Assembly: GCA_964196155.1 (NCBI GenBank)
Contig: CAXMRP010000002.1
Span: forward strand, 1-23,481
DNA length: 23,481 bases
Reading direction: 5' to 3'
Source of the DNA: CAXMRP01 sp964196155
GTDB taxonomy: Bacteria; Pseudomonadota; Alphaproteobacteria; Rhizobiales; Afifellaceae
Numbering within the stretch: the first letter of the stretch is position 1; each line of letters opens with the position of its first letter. The translations under genes and the position numbers were made by a program. Shown here piece by piece: positions 7,910 through 14,587 of the stretch. Below the pieces are notes generated by a model. It saw only the letters and a list, made by a program, of their open reading frames with translations. It made no database searches and was not told the origin of the DNA.

Positions 7910-8120
7910 CCATTGCCGGCTCCGGCTAACCCGGAAGCTGACAAACTGGCCGCTAAATCAAAGACACGGCCAACCCGATGGATTAACTGACGAATCTGCG
8001 CCCTAATCTCGCCATCAATCTACAAGCGAGGCGGGATTCCGGCCAATCAAGGTTTCTTACCGTTTGTTACGGTCAGGGCCGGTTGGGCAACCGATTGATG
8101 TGACGGCGCAAGGGGTTGCC

Positions 8121-8156
8121 GGAATAACTTGTCCAGGCCCGGAAAAACTTGTCCAG
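8121..8156. repeat. Direct repeat pair (16 bp, period 20 bp)
   Basis: GGAATAACTTGTCCAG (8121-8136) recurs as GGAAAAACTTGTCCAG (8141-8156), 15 of 16 bases identical, with 4 bases (gccc) between them. A period of 20 bp is about two helical turns, so two proteins would bind the same face. It lies 112 bp past the ftsZ stop and about 210 bp before the annotated lpxC start, so it could be an operator for lpxC. Confidence 0.6.
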
Positions 8157-8219
8157 ACAAAGTCAGACAGTGCCGCGACAGGCAGCAAGTTTGCAATTAT
8201 GGCAGGTTTCAGGCTGAGA

Positions 8220-8248
8220 CCCGCCCGGCGTATCGGCAACCGGGCGGG
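8220..8248 (-). terminator. GC-rich hairpin downstream of ftsZ
   Basis: CCCGCCCGG (8220-8228) pairs perfectly with CCGGGCGGG (8240-8248) across an 11-base loop, 19 bases past the ftsZ stop codon. On the minus-strand transcript it is followed by TCTCAGCC, not by a T run, so it is a stabilising 3' stem or a poor or factor-dependent terminator rather than a classical one. Confidence 0.4.
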
Positions 8249-8267
8249 GTATTCGCTGGCGGTTCGC

Positions 8268-10175
8268 CTAACTTGCCGAGCGCCGCAGGAAGGCCGGAAT
8301 TTCCAGTTCGTCATCACGCTGTATGGGCTGCGGCGCCGGCCGGCCACCCTGGTCCAGATTACCGGACGCTGGCGGGGCTTCACCCATGCGGCGCGGTTGC
8401 GGCTTGGCAAATTCCGACATCGCCTTTTTTGCCGCCGGTTCCGCGGCATTTCGGGCCATCGGCGCTTGCTGTGCCGGCGCTTGCTGTACCGATGCTGCTG
8501 GTGCCGAATGGGCAGCATGGGCCGGCGCCGGGCGTTGTGCTGCGGGCCGGTTTTGCTGTTGGCTGTGCGCCGCATTCAATTGCGGTTCGCGGGCAACTTG
8601 TGCCGGAGCCGGACTGCTGCTTTCCCGGTGCGCCAGATTCTGGGCGAGGCGAGCCAGCAGGCCACGCGGCTTGCGCGCCTCGTCAGCCTTCTGCCCGCCG
8701 CGCAACTGGCGCTGGGCAACAGCCGGGAAATCTTCAACCTGCGGCATCCGCGGTGCCCGCTCTTCCACCTGTTGCGGTCGCGGCGGCACAAAGTTTTGAG
8801 GCTGACTTGCAGCCGGTGGCGCGACCGGTACGTCGAGATCGGCGGACCGGGCAGCAACCAGCGACGGGTCCGGCTTGTAGCGCTCCAGCCGAATGTCCGG
8901 CATGGCGGTTTCAGCGGGCTGTTCCTCGCGGACGCGGATGGCGGCCCGCTCTGCCGCCGTTTGCGGCGCGGCAACCTTGGCGTCGGCAAGCTGCGGTATC
9001 TGCAGTTCCCGCTCCAGATCGTCAGAAGCAGAAGATGCCGTTGCGGCAACAGGTGCCGGTGTTACGGCTGGCGCCGATGCGGTCGCGGCCGCCGGCGTGC
9101 TGGCAGGTGTCGCAACACGCACCGGCGCGGCAGCAGTGGTGCCCACAGTGCGCAAGCGCCGGGTCAACTCGGCCATGCGTTCGTCGGAGTGGCCACTTTC
9201 GGAAGATTCGATCGGATCGATGCCAGTCGAAACCACCGACACCCGGATCGTGCCATCGAGTTTTTCATCGAATGTCGCGCCGAAGATGATGCTGGCATCG
9301 TCGTCGACTTCTTCGCGCACGCGGCTGGCCGCCTCATCCACTTCAAACAGCGTCATGTCATGACCGCCGGTGACCGAGATCAACAGACCCCGCGCCCCGC
9401 GCATCGACACTTCGTCCAGCAGCGGATTGGAGATCGCCGCTTCAGCCGCTTCCACCGCGCGCTTGTCGCCGCTGGCCTCGCCGGTACCCATCATCGCCTT
9501 GCCCATTTCGCGCATAACCGAGCGCACATCGGCAAAATCAAGATTGATCAGTCCGTCCTTGACCATCAGGTCGGTAATGCAGGCAACACCGGAGTAAAGC
9601 ACCTCATCGGCCATGGCGAAGGCGTCGGCGAAGGTGGTTTTCTCGTTGGCGATGCGGAACAGATTCTGGTTCGGGATCACAATCAGCGTGTCGACATATT
9701 TTTGCAGGTCTTCAATGCCGCCCTCGGCAATGCGCATCCGGCGCTGGCCTTCAAACTGGAACGGCTTAGTGACCACACCGACCGTCAGGATGCCGGCTTC
9801 CCGTGCCGCCTGCGCCACGACCGGCGCCGCGCCGGTGCCGGTGCCGCCGCCCATGCCGGCCGTAATGAACACCATGTGCGAACCGCTGAGATAATCGGTG
9901 ATCTCGTCGAGCGTTTCTTCCGCCGCCGCGCGTCCGATTTCCGGCTGCGATCCAGCGCCCAACCCTTCAGTCACGGCGACGCCCATCTGCACCAGCCGTT
10001 CGGCCTTCGACATCGTCAGCGCCTGCGCATCGGTATTGGCGACCACGAAATCGACCCCTTCCAGGCCGGCCTCGATCATGTTGTTGACGGCGTTGCAGCC
10101 AGCACCCCCGACACCGAAAACGGTGATCCTGGGCTTGAGTTCCCGGATATCGGGCATTTGCAGATTTATGCTCAT
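8268..10175 (-). CDS. ftsZ: Cell division protein FtsZ with very long C-terminal linker
   Basis: The tubulin-like GTPase that forms the division ring. The globular part (about residues 14-320) has FGVGGAGCNAVNNMI, NTDAQAL, the tubulin signature GGGTGTG (109-115) and the T7-loop region NLDFADV (211-217). The protein is 635 residues, far longer than E. coli FtsZ (383), because of an Ala/Pro/Gln-rich linker of roughly 300 residues (about 321-620), followed by the terminal peptide DDELEIPAFLRR, which binds FtsA and other partners. Within the linker, RKPRGLLARLAQNLAHRE (501-518) matches the position of a conserved GLL-R segment I recall from rhizobial FtsZ. Start ATG 10173-10175 (MSINLQMPDI) has a good Shine-Dalgarno; the frame is open 34 codons upstream but that part is non-family. 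It follows ftsA by 61 bp. Confidence 0.97.
   Translation of the reverse strand: MSINLQMPDIRELKPRITVFGVGGAGCNAVNNMIEAGLEGVDFVVANTDAQALTMSKAERLVQMGVAVTEGLGAGSQPEIGRAAAEETLDEITDYLSGSHMVFITAGMGGGTGTGAAPVVAQAAREAGILTVGVVTKPFQFEGQRRMRIAEGGIEDLQKYVDTLIVIPNQNLFRIANEKTTFADAFAMADEVLYSGVACITDLMVKDGLINLDFADVRSVMREMGKAMMGTGEASGDKRAVEAAEAAISNPLLDEVSMRGARGLLISVTGGHDMTLFEVDEAASRVREEVDDDASIIFGATFDEKLDGTIRVSVVSTGIDPIESSESGHSDERMAELTRRLRTVGTTAAAPVRVATPASTPAAATASAPAVTPAPVAATASSASDDLERELQIPQLADAKVAAPQTAAERAAIRVREEQPAETAMPDIRLERYKPDPSLVAARSADLDVPVAPPAASQPQNFVPPRPQQVEERAPRMPQVEDFPAVAQRQLRGGQKADEARKPRGLLARLAQNLAHRESSSPAPAQVAREPQLNAAHSQQQNRPAAQRPAPAHAAHSAPAASVQQAPAQQAPMARNAAEPAAKKAMSEFAKPQPRRMGEAPPASGNLDQGGRPAPQPIQRDDELEIPAFLRRSAS
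8461..8490. repeat. Tandem 15-bp duplication in the ftsZ linker
   Basis: GGCGCTTGCTGTGCC (8461-8475) is directly followed by GGCGCTTGCTGTACC (8476-8490), one base different. It encodes the pair VQQAP-AQQAP (residues 563-572 of FtsZ) and shows how the disordered linker can grow by small in-frame duplications. Confidence 0.75.
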
Positions 10176-10182
10176 GATTTCA

Positions 10183-10187
10183 TCCTT
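10183..10187 (-). promoter_or_regulatory. Ribosome binding site of ftsZ
   Basis: AAGGA on the minus strand, in the context AAAAGGATGAAATC directly before the ATG, 7 bases upstream. It decides for the MSINLQMPDI start over the longer open frame. Confidence 0.7.
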
Positions 10188-10236
10188 TTCCGCCGATTGT
10201 GCGGAGCCATGCCCGCGTGTTTTGTCCACTTCCCCA

Positions 10237-11580
10237 TCAGAAGCTCTCCCGGAACCACCGCCCAACGCGGGCGACATAGCCGTCGGTACCTGTCAACTGG
10301 AGGCGCGCCGGCGAGCGCGCCTGAAATTGTTCAATTCCCGCCACTTGCGGATAAATCATCACGCCGGCAATTGCCGAAAATGCCGGCCCGCGCGCGCTCT
10401 GCGGCAAGCCTTGAATGCCAAGCGGCCGGCCGGTGCGAACGCCCTTGCCGAACATCCGCCGCGCAACTTCCGACAAGCCCGTCAACTGGCTGCTACCGCC
10501 GGTCAGAATTATGCGCCCGCCGATCGTGCCGGCCAGGCCCGATGCCTTCAGCCGGTCGCTGGCGATTTCCAGAATTTCTTCAGCCCGGGGCCGCACAATT
10601 CGCGTCAGCACCGATCGCGGCACCATGTTTGCAGGCTCGTCACTGCCCGCATCATCAACTTCGCCCATCGCCGGAACGGCAACGATATCGTGATCGTCCG
10701 AAGCGGTGGCCAGTGCCGAACCGTGGCGTACTTTCAACAGCTCCGCATCGGCAAGCCCGGTCGACAGACCATGGGCAATATCCAAAGTGATGTGATTGCC
10801 TCCGACCGGCGCCACATCTGCGTGCACGAATGTATCATCCTGGAAGATCGCAAGGCTGGTCGTTCCACCGCCAATATCGATGCAGGCAACGCCCAGATCA
10901 GCCTCGTCATCGACCATCGTCGACAGGGCCGACGCGTAGGGCGCGGCAACGATGGTTTCCAGTTCCAGGTGGCAGCGATTGACCGCCAGTTCCAGATTGC
11001 GCATCGGCGCGTCATCGGCGCTGACCACATGCAGATCAAGACCAAGCTCGGAGCCAATCATCCCGTCCGGGTCGGCAATACCGCTTTGACCGTCGAGCCG
11101 ATAGCCGGTCGGCAACGCATGAACGACAACCCGGCCGCCGCGGGATGATTCAAAACCACCGGCGCCAAGAATCTTGTGAATATCAGAACGGGTCACTGCG
11201 CGGTGGCCGATATCGACCTGCGCGGTAAATGCCTCGGAGGAAGGCCGCCCGCATGTTGTGTTGACGATCAGGCTTCCGACCGTCATTTCCGCCATCCGCT
11301 CGGCCGCATCGACTGCCAGCCGGATCGCCTTTTCGGCTTCATCCAGATCGACAACGAAGCCGGACTTGATGCCCCGCGACCTTGTGCAGCCGTAACCGAT
11401 TACTTCAATGGCATGGGTCCGGTTGCCCAGCACCGTGCCTTCGGCCGGCCGCAGCCGCGCGATCAGGCAGGCGATTTTGGATGAACCGATGTCGAGGGCC
11501 GAAATCTCGCTCGACCGCCGGCCGGTCAGCGGCTTCAGCCGCGACACACCGCTCACATCACCACCGAAGAGACCGCTCAT
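10237..11580 (-). CDS. ftsA: Cell division protein FtsA
   Basis: A 447-residue actin-like ATPase that tethers FtsZ to the inner membrane and signals to the divisome. Phosphate-binding loops are seen at ALDIGSSK (28-35) and CIDIGGGTTS (233-242), and the adenosine motif at LTGGSSQL (359-366). The C-terminus YVARVGRWFRESF (435-447) is the amphipathic membrane-targeting helix. A loop of acidic and small residues around 293-318 (ASDDHDIVAVPAMGEVDDAG) is typical for alphaproteobacteria. The N-terminus carries about 25 residues ahead of the ATPase fold. Start ATG at 11578-11580 overlaps the ftsQ stop as ATGA, implying coupled translation and a set ratio to FtsQ. FtsZ follows directly, the normal ftsQ-ftsA-ftsZ order. 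Confidence 0.97.
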   Translation of the reverse strand: MSGLFGGDVSGVSRLKPLTGRRSSEISALDIGSSKIACLIARLRPAEGTVLGNRTHAIEVIGYGCTRSRGIKSGFVVDLDEAEKAIRLAVDAAERMAEMTVGSLIVNTTCGRPSSEAFTAQVDIGHRAVTRSDIHKILGAGGFESSRGGRVVVHALPTGYRLDGQSGIADPDGMIGSELGLDLHVVSADDAPMRNLELAVNRCHLELETIVAAPYASALSTMVDDEADLGVACIDIGGGTTSLAIFQDDTFVHADVAPVGGNHITLDIAHGLSTGLADAELLKVRHGSALATASDDHDIVAVPAMGEVDDAGSDEPANMVPRSVLTRIVRPRAEEILEIASDRLKASGLAGTIGGRIILTGGSSQLTGLSEVARRMFGKGVRTGRPLGIQGLPQSARGPAFSAIAGVMIYPQVAGIEQFQARSPARLQLTGTDGYVARVGRWFRESF

Positions 11581-12515
11581 GTCCGCGCCCCCTTCTTCTT
11601 TAGCCGCTTCAACTCCGCCGCATTGCGCACTTTGCGGGTTTCAGCGGTATCGTCAGGCAGGCGCACCGTGATCCGGTCGGCAAGCCGCAGATCAACCAGT
11701 GTGACATCCCGCGACAGCAGGCCATCGACCGCGTCCAGAACCGCAAGCTGTTCCAGTGCCTCGGCAACCCCGATTTCGGGCAGTTGAACCGTGATGCCGT
11801 TTTCCATCATCAGGTTCCAGCGGCGTTCGGCCACGAACACCCCGGCCTGCATTCCCCGCGCCAGCCGGTCATGGGCCTGAACCTGCGCCAAGAATTCACC
11901 AGCGGCGACATTGGCGCCCGCACCGACTACCAGCGGCAAATTGCCAAACCGGGAATCATCGAACGTCACAATCGGGCCGCCGGACTGATCGACTAGATAA
12001 ATATGATTATTGTTTTGCCACAAAGCATAAGGAATGCGTTCTTCGACTATAACATGAAGCATATCGGGATAGGATTTGCGCACCGATGCGTGCCCCACCC
12101 AGGGCAGTTCGGAAATCCGCGCCTGGGCCTTGCGGACGCTCAGCGTCACCAGCGACTGATCCGTATCCAGATCAAGCTGCTCCAGCACCGCCAGTTCCGG
12201 CGTCTCGCCATGGCCGGTAATTTCGATTTGCGCGATCTGGAAACCGCTGCCGACCAGCACCGCCTCGGCAAACCGCACCAGATGCCCGCCACCGATCAGC
12301 CCATAGACAACCGCGGCAACTAAAAATCCGCCGGCGGCCAGGTGGCCGGCCCGCATGCCGCGCTGATGTTCCAGCTTGTCGGCGGCACGGCGAAAGCGCA
12401 AGGGCAGAAGACCGAGCAGGGCGTCGGGAAAACGCACCACCGCGCGCAGGATCGCAGCCAGCCGCGCGGCCAGCATGCGCTGCCACTCTTTTGCCTGTCC
12501 GCTCACCGCCCGCAC
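11577..12515 (-). CDS. ftsQ: Cell division protein FtsQ (DivIB)
   Basis: A 312-residue bitopic inner-membrane protein that bridges early and late divisome proteins. It has a cytoplasmic N-terminus of about 55 residues rich in Arg, one membrane helix (about 57-77), then a POTRA domain starting FQIAQIEITGHGETPELAVLEQL (from about 92) with the conserved LPWVGHASVRKSYPDMLHVIVEER, and the FtsQ domain to a basic tail. The start is GTG at 12513-12515, 13 bases inside ddlB, because a perfect GGAGG lies 7 bases before it. A second in-frame GTG at 12504-12506 would make a neat GTGA overlap with the ddlB stop, but it sits 16 bases from that Shine-Dalgarno. FtsA follows with a 4-bp overlap. Confidence 0.95.
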   Translation of the reverse strand: MRAVSGQAKEWQRMLAARLAAILRAVVRFPDALLGLLPLRFRRAADKLEHQRGMRAGHLAAGGFLVAAVVYGLIGGGHLVRFAEAVLVGSGFQIAQIEITGHGETPELAVLEQLDLDTDQSLVTLSVRKAQARISELPWVGHASVRKSYPDMLHVIVEERIPYALWQNNNHIYLVDQSGGPIVTFDDSRFGNLPLVVGAGANVAAGEFLAQVQAHDRLARGMQAGVFVAERRWNLMMENGITVQLPEIGVAEALEQLAVLDAVDGLLSRDVTLVDLRLADRITVRLPDDTAETRKVRNAAELKRLKKKGART

Positions 12516-13438
12516 GTTGCGTCCTCCACCATCCAGATCATCAATTCGACAAAACTCGTCCCCGCATGGGCAGCAAGTTCCGGCACAAGCGATGTTTGCG
12601 TCATGCCCGGCTGGGTATTGACCTCCAGCCAGACGAGAGTGCCATCGCCGGTGTCGTCGTACCGGAAGTCGGAGCGCGATACGCCACGACAGCCGATGAC
12701 TCGATGCGCCTGCAAAGCCAGATTGCGAATGTTTTGGTAAACAAATGGTTTAAGCGGCGCCGGCAAAATGTGTTTTGAGCCACCTTCTGCGTATTTTGCG
12801 TCGAAATCGTAGAATTCCAGCCCTATCGGCACGATTTCGGTGACCCCCAACGCTTCCTCCTCGCCGGGCGATCCCAATACGGCACAGGTCAATTCCCGTC
12901 CCGGGACATATTTTTCCACCATCAACCGGTCGCCAAACGTCCAGTCGTCGCGTGTCAGGGACTGGGGCGGATGGGCCTGCCCCTCCTTGACGATCATCAC
13001 ACCAAACGAGGAACCCTCGGCAATCGGCTTGATCACATAAGGCGGCGGCAGCACATGGGCCCTGGCCGCCTCTTCGGGCGACACGATCCGGTGCTCGGCA
13101 ACGGGAATATCGGCAGCAACGGCGATAATCTTGGCCTGTTCCTTGTTCATCGCCAGCGCCGAGGCCAGAACGCCGGAGTGGGTGTAGGGAATTTGCAGCA
13201 CTTCCAGCAGGCCCTGGATCGTGCCGTCTTCGCCGTCCGGCCCGTGCAGCGCGTTAAAGGCCACATCCGGTTTCAGGTCGGTAAGGACGCTGGCAATGTC
13301 GCGCTGAACGTCAACACGGGTCACCGTATATCCGGCAGCCTCCAGCCCGTCGGCGCATTCCGCGCCCGAGCTGAGGCTGACTGGCCGCTCTGCGGACCAG
13401 CCTCCCATCAATACGGCAACATGCCTGGCTTTCGCCAT
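12503..13438 (-). CDS. ddlB: D-alanine--D-alanine ligase
   Basis: A 311-residue ATP-grasp ligase that makes D-Ala-D-Ala, the substrate of MurF, in the cytoplasm. Visible motifs are GGWSAERPVSLSSG near the N-terminus with the conserved Glu17, HGPDGEDGTIQGLLE (65-79), EGSSFGV (141-147), EFYDFDAKY (208-216) with the omega-loop Tyr216 that marks D-Ala-D-Ala ligases rather than D-lactate types, and the metal-binding LEVNTQPGMT (271-280). Length is as expected for DdlB (about 306). Start ATG at 13436-13438 has GGGATGG a few bases upstream. This is the first gene after a 163-bp gap with CtrA-like boxes, so it probably heads a ddlB-ftsQ-ftsA-ftsZ transcript, besides possible read-through from murB. 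It overlaps ftsQ by 13 bp. Confidence 0.97.
   Translation of the reverse strand: MAKARHVAVLMGGWSAERPVSLSSGAECADGLEAAGYTVTRVDVQRDIASVLTDLKPDVAFNALHGPDGEDGTIQGLLEVLQIPYTHSGVLASALAMNKEQAKIIAVAADIPVAEHRIVSPEEAARAHVLPPPYVIKPIAEGSSFGVMIVKEGQAHPPQSLTRDDWTFGDRLMVEKYVPGRELTCAVLGSPGEEEALGVTEIVPIGLEFYDFDAKYAEGGSKHILPAPLKPFVYQNIRNLALQAHRVIGCRGVSRSDFRYDDTGDGTLVWLEVNTQPGMTQTSLVPELAAHAGTSFVELMIWMVEDATCGR
12523..12527 (-). promoter_or_regulatory. Ribosome binding site of ftsQ inside ddlB
   Basis: GGAGG on the minus strand, 7 bases before the GTG at 12513-12515 and inside the last codons of ddlB. It favours this start over the in-frame GTG three codons later. Confidence 0.75.
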
Positions 13439-13601
13439 AACCGACCATCCCGCGAATCACGCGCCCCTGCCGGCACTATTGCAGGGCAAATGGTAAACAA
13501 ATGTTAACCGAGATTAATCAGAAGTTGCAGCGGGTTGCGAATACCGGTGCGAACGGTGCCTCAACATGACACACGCACCAGGCCCGGCTGGCCGAAACGC
13601 T
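13439..13601 (-). promoter_or_regulatory. Probable promoter/leader region of ddlB-ftsQAZ
   Basis: The largest gap inside the mur-fts part of the cluster (163 bp), AT-richer in the middle than its surroundings. It holds TTAA-type boxes (13493-13517), and downstream of them toward ddlB a hairpin CCCTGC/GCAGGG (13465-13470 with 13481-13486, loop of 10). The position before ddlB-ftsQ-ftsA-ftsZ makes an internal promoter likely. No certain -35/-10 pair was found by eye. Confidence 0.5.
13493..13517 (-). promoter_or_regulatory. CtrA-like binding boxes upstream of ddlB-ftsQAZ
   Basis: The minus strand reads TTAATCTCGGTTAAC, then ATTTGTTTACC. This gives TTAA-N6-TTAAC (13514-13517 with 13504-13507) and, sharing the middle TTAA, TTAA-N7-TTAC (13504-13507 with 13493-13496). 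The CtrA consensus is TTAA-N7-TTAAC, so the second is a one-mismatch match and the first has spacing shorter by one. In Caulobacter, CtrA controls ftsQA and ftsZ, which makes the location meaningful. This is a candidate, not proof. Confidence 0.45.
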
Positions 13602-14576
13602 CTATCCCTGGCCTAAAAACGGCGCCACGGTGCCGGTTGCCCCAAATCGCCCGAACCGGCGGATTTCCCAGTCCAGCCGCACACCAGAGTTGGCAAACAC
13701 CCGCGCCCGCACGGTTTCGCCAAGGGTTTCCAGATCATGGCCGCTCGCCCCGCCGGTATTGATCAGGAAGTTGCAGTGCATTTCAGAGACCTGCGCCGCG
13801 CCAACCATCAGGCCCCGGCATCCGGCCTCATCAATCAGTTGCCAGGCCTTGCCACCATCGGGGTTTTTACCAATTGGGTTTTTAAAAGTCGATCCGCCGG
13901 TCCGGCTCTTGATCGGCTGTGCGCTCTCGCGATGGCTCTGCACCGCGTCCATTTCGACCCGAATCGCCTCTTGGTCGGCCGGCACGCCCTCATAGACCGC
14001 TTCGACAAAGATCAGATCGTCGGGCGCGGAAGAATGCCGGTAGGCGTATCCCATATCGGCGTTCGACAGCACATGGCGCTTGCCCTGCCTGTCGATCACG
14101 GTCGCCTCGACCAACCGGTCGCAGGTCTCAACACCATTGGCCCCGGCGTTCATCCGCAGCGCGCCGCCCAGCCCACCGGGGATGCCATGATAAAAAGCAA
14201 AGCCACCCAGCCCGGCCTCCAGCGCCGCAGCGGCCAGCCGCCGGTCGGCCAGCGCCGCGCCGACCCGGATACGGTTGCCTGGCTCCACCTGCACCGCGCC
14301 AAAGCCCCGTGCTGAAAGGCGAATAACAACGCCTTCAATACCGCCATCGCGCACCAGAAGATTGGAACCTAACCCGATCACCGTGACCGGGATATCGTCC
14401 GGCAAGGCCGCCATCAGCATCGCAAGATCATCGGCGTCGGCCGGCATCGCCAACAGATCAGCCGGACCGCCCGCCCGGAACCACACCACCGGCGCCAGTG
14501 GCGCTTGTTCCTGCAGCCTGCCACGAAAGCCAGAGAGCGTCTCACCCAGTGCCGCCAGCAAGGATTGCTCGCCCAT
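13602..14576 (-). CDS. murB: UDP-N-acetylenolpyruvoylglucosamine reductase MurB
   Basis: A 324-residue FAD enzyme that reduces the enolpyruvyl group with NADPH to give UDP-MurNAc, the acceptor for MurC. The FAD-binding part shows TVIGLGSNLLVRDGGIEGVVI (65-85) and GIPGGLGGALRMNAGA (131-146). The catalytic proton donor is Ser229 in GGSTFKNP (227-234), with Arg180 in YAYRHS and Glu304 in LDWEIRRFG completing the site. The layout and length match the compact type II MurB. Start ATG at 14574-14576, 11 bp after the murC stop; no strong Shine-Dalgarno, so coupling to murC is likely. The stop is followed by the 163-bp regulatory gap before ddlB. Confidence 0.97.
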   Translation of the reverse strand: MGEQSLLAALGETLSGFRGRLQEQAPLAPVVWFRAGGPADLLAMPADADDLAMLMAALPDDIPVTVIGLGSNLLVRDGGIEGVVIRLSARGFGAVQVEPGNRIRVGAALADRRLAAAALEAGLGGFAFYHGIPGGLGGALRMNAGANGVETCDRLVEATVIDRQGKRHVLSNADMGYAYRHSSAPDDLIFVEAVYEGVPADQEAIRVEMDAVQSHRESAQPIKSRTGGSTFKNPIGKNPDGGKAWQLIDEAGCRGLMVGAAQVSEMHCNFLINTGGASGHDLETLGETVRARVFANSGVRLDWEIRRFGRFGATGTVAPFLGQG

Positions 14577-14587
14577 GATGGCCGCGC

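Larger units (their letters stand above)
7910..8267. other. Intergenic region between ftsZ and lpxC
   Basis: A 358-bp gap with no supported gene. From the ftsZ end it holds a strong GC hairpin (8220-8248), a direct repeat of 16 bp with 20-bp period (8121-8156), and two small neighbouring perfect stems, CGGTT-GGGC-AACCG (8080-8093) and ACCGT-TTGTT-ACGGT (8059-8073). About 150 bp then remain before lpxC. This arrangement fits an end of the ftsQAZ transcript plus a regulated lpxC leader or promoter, but no promoter hexamers could be assigned with confidence. Confidence 0.5.

Noticed and set aside
8131..8158. TTGTCCAGA in the direct repeat as DnaA boxes
   Set aside because: Two mismatches to TTATCCACA in each copy and no other origin features nearby.
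8064..10790. A 908-codon open frame on the plus strand opposite ftsZ and ftsA
   Set aside because: It is antisense to two well-supported genes, its translation is Arg/His/Gly-rich low-complexity without domains, and such frames are common opposite GC-rich coding sequence.
12735..12747. TGGTAAACAAATG inside ddlB, identical to 13491-13503 in the CtrA-like region
   Set aside because: Inside ddlB it encodes the KPFVYQNI stretch, the flanking TTAA spacing is wrong for a CtrA site, and one shared 13-mer is expected by chance in a window of this size.
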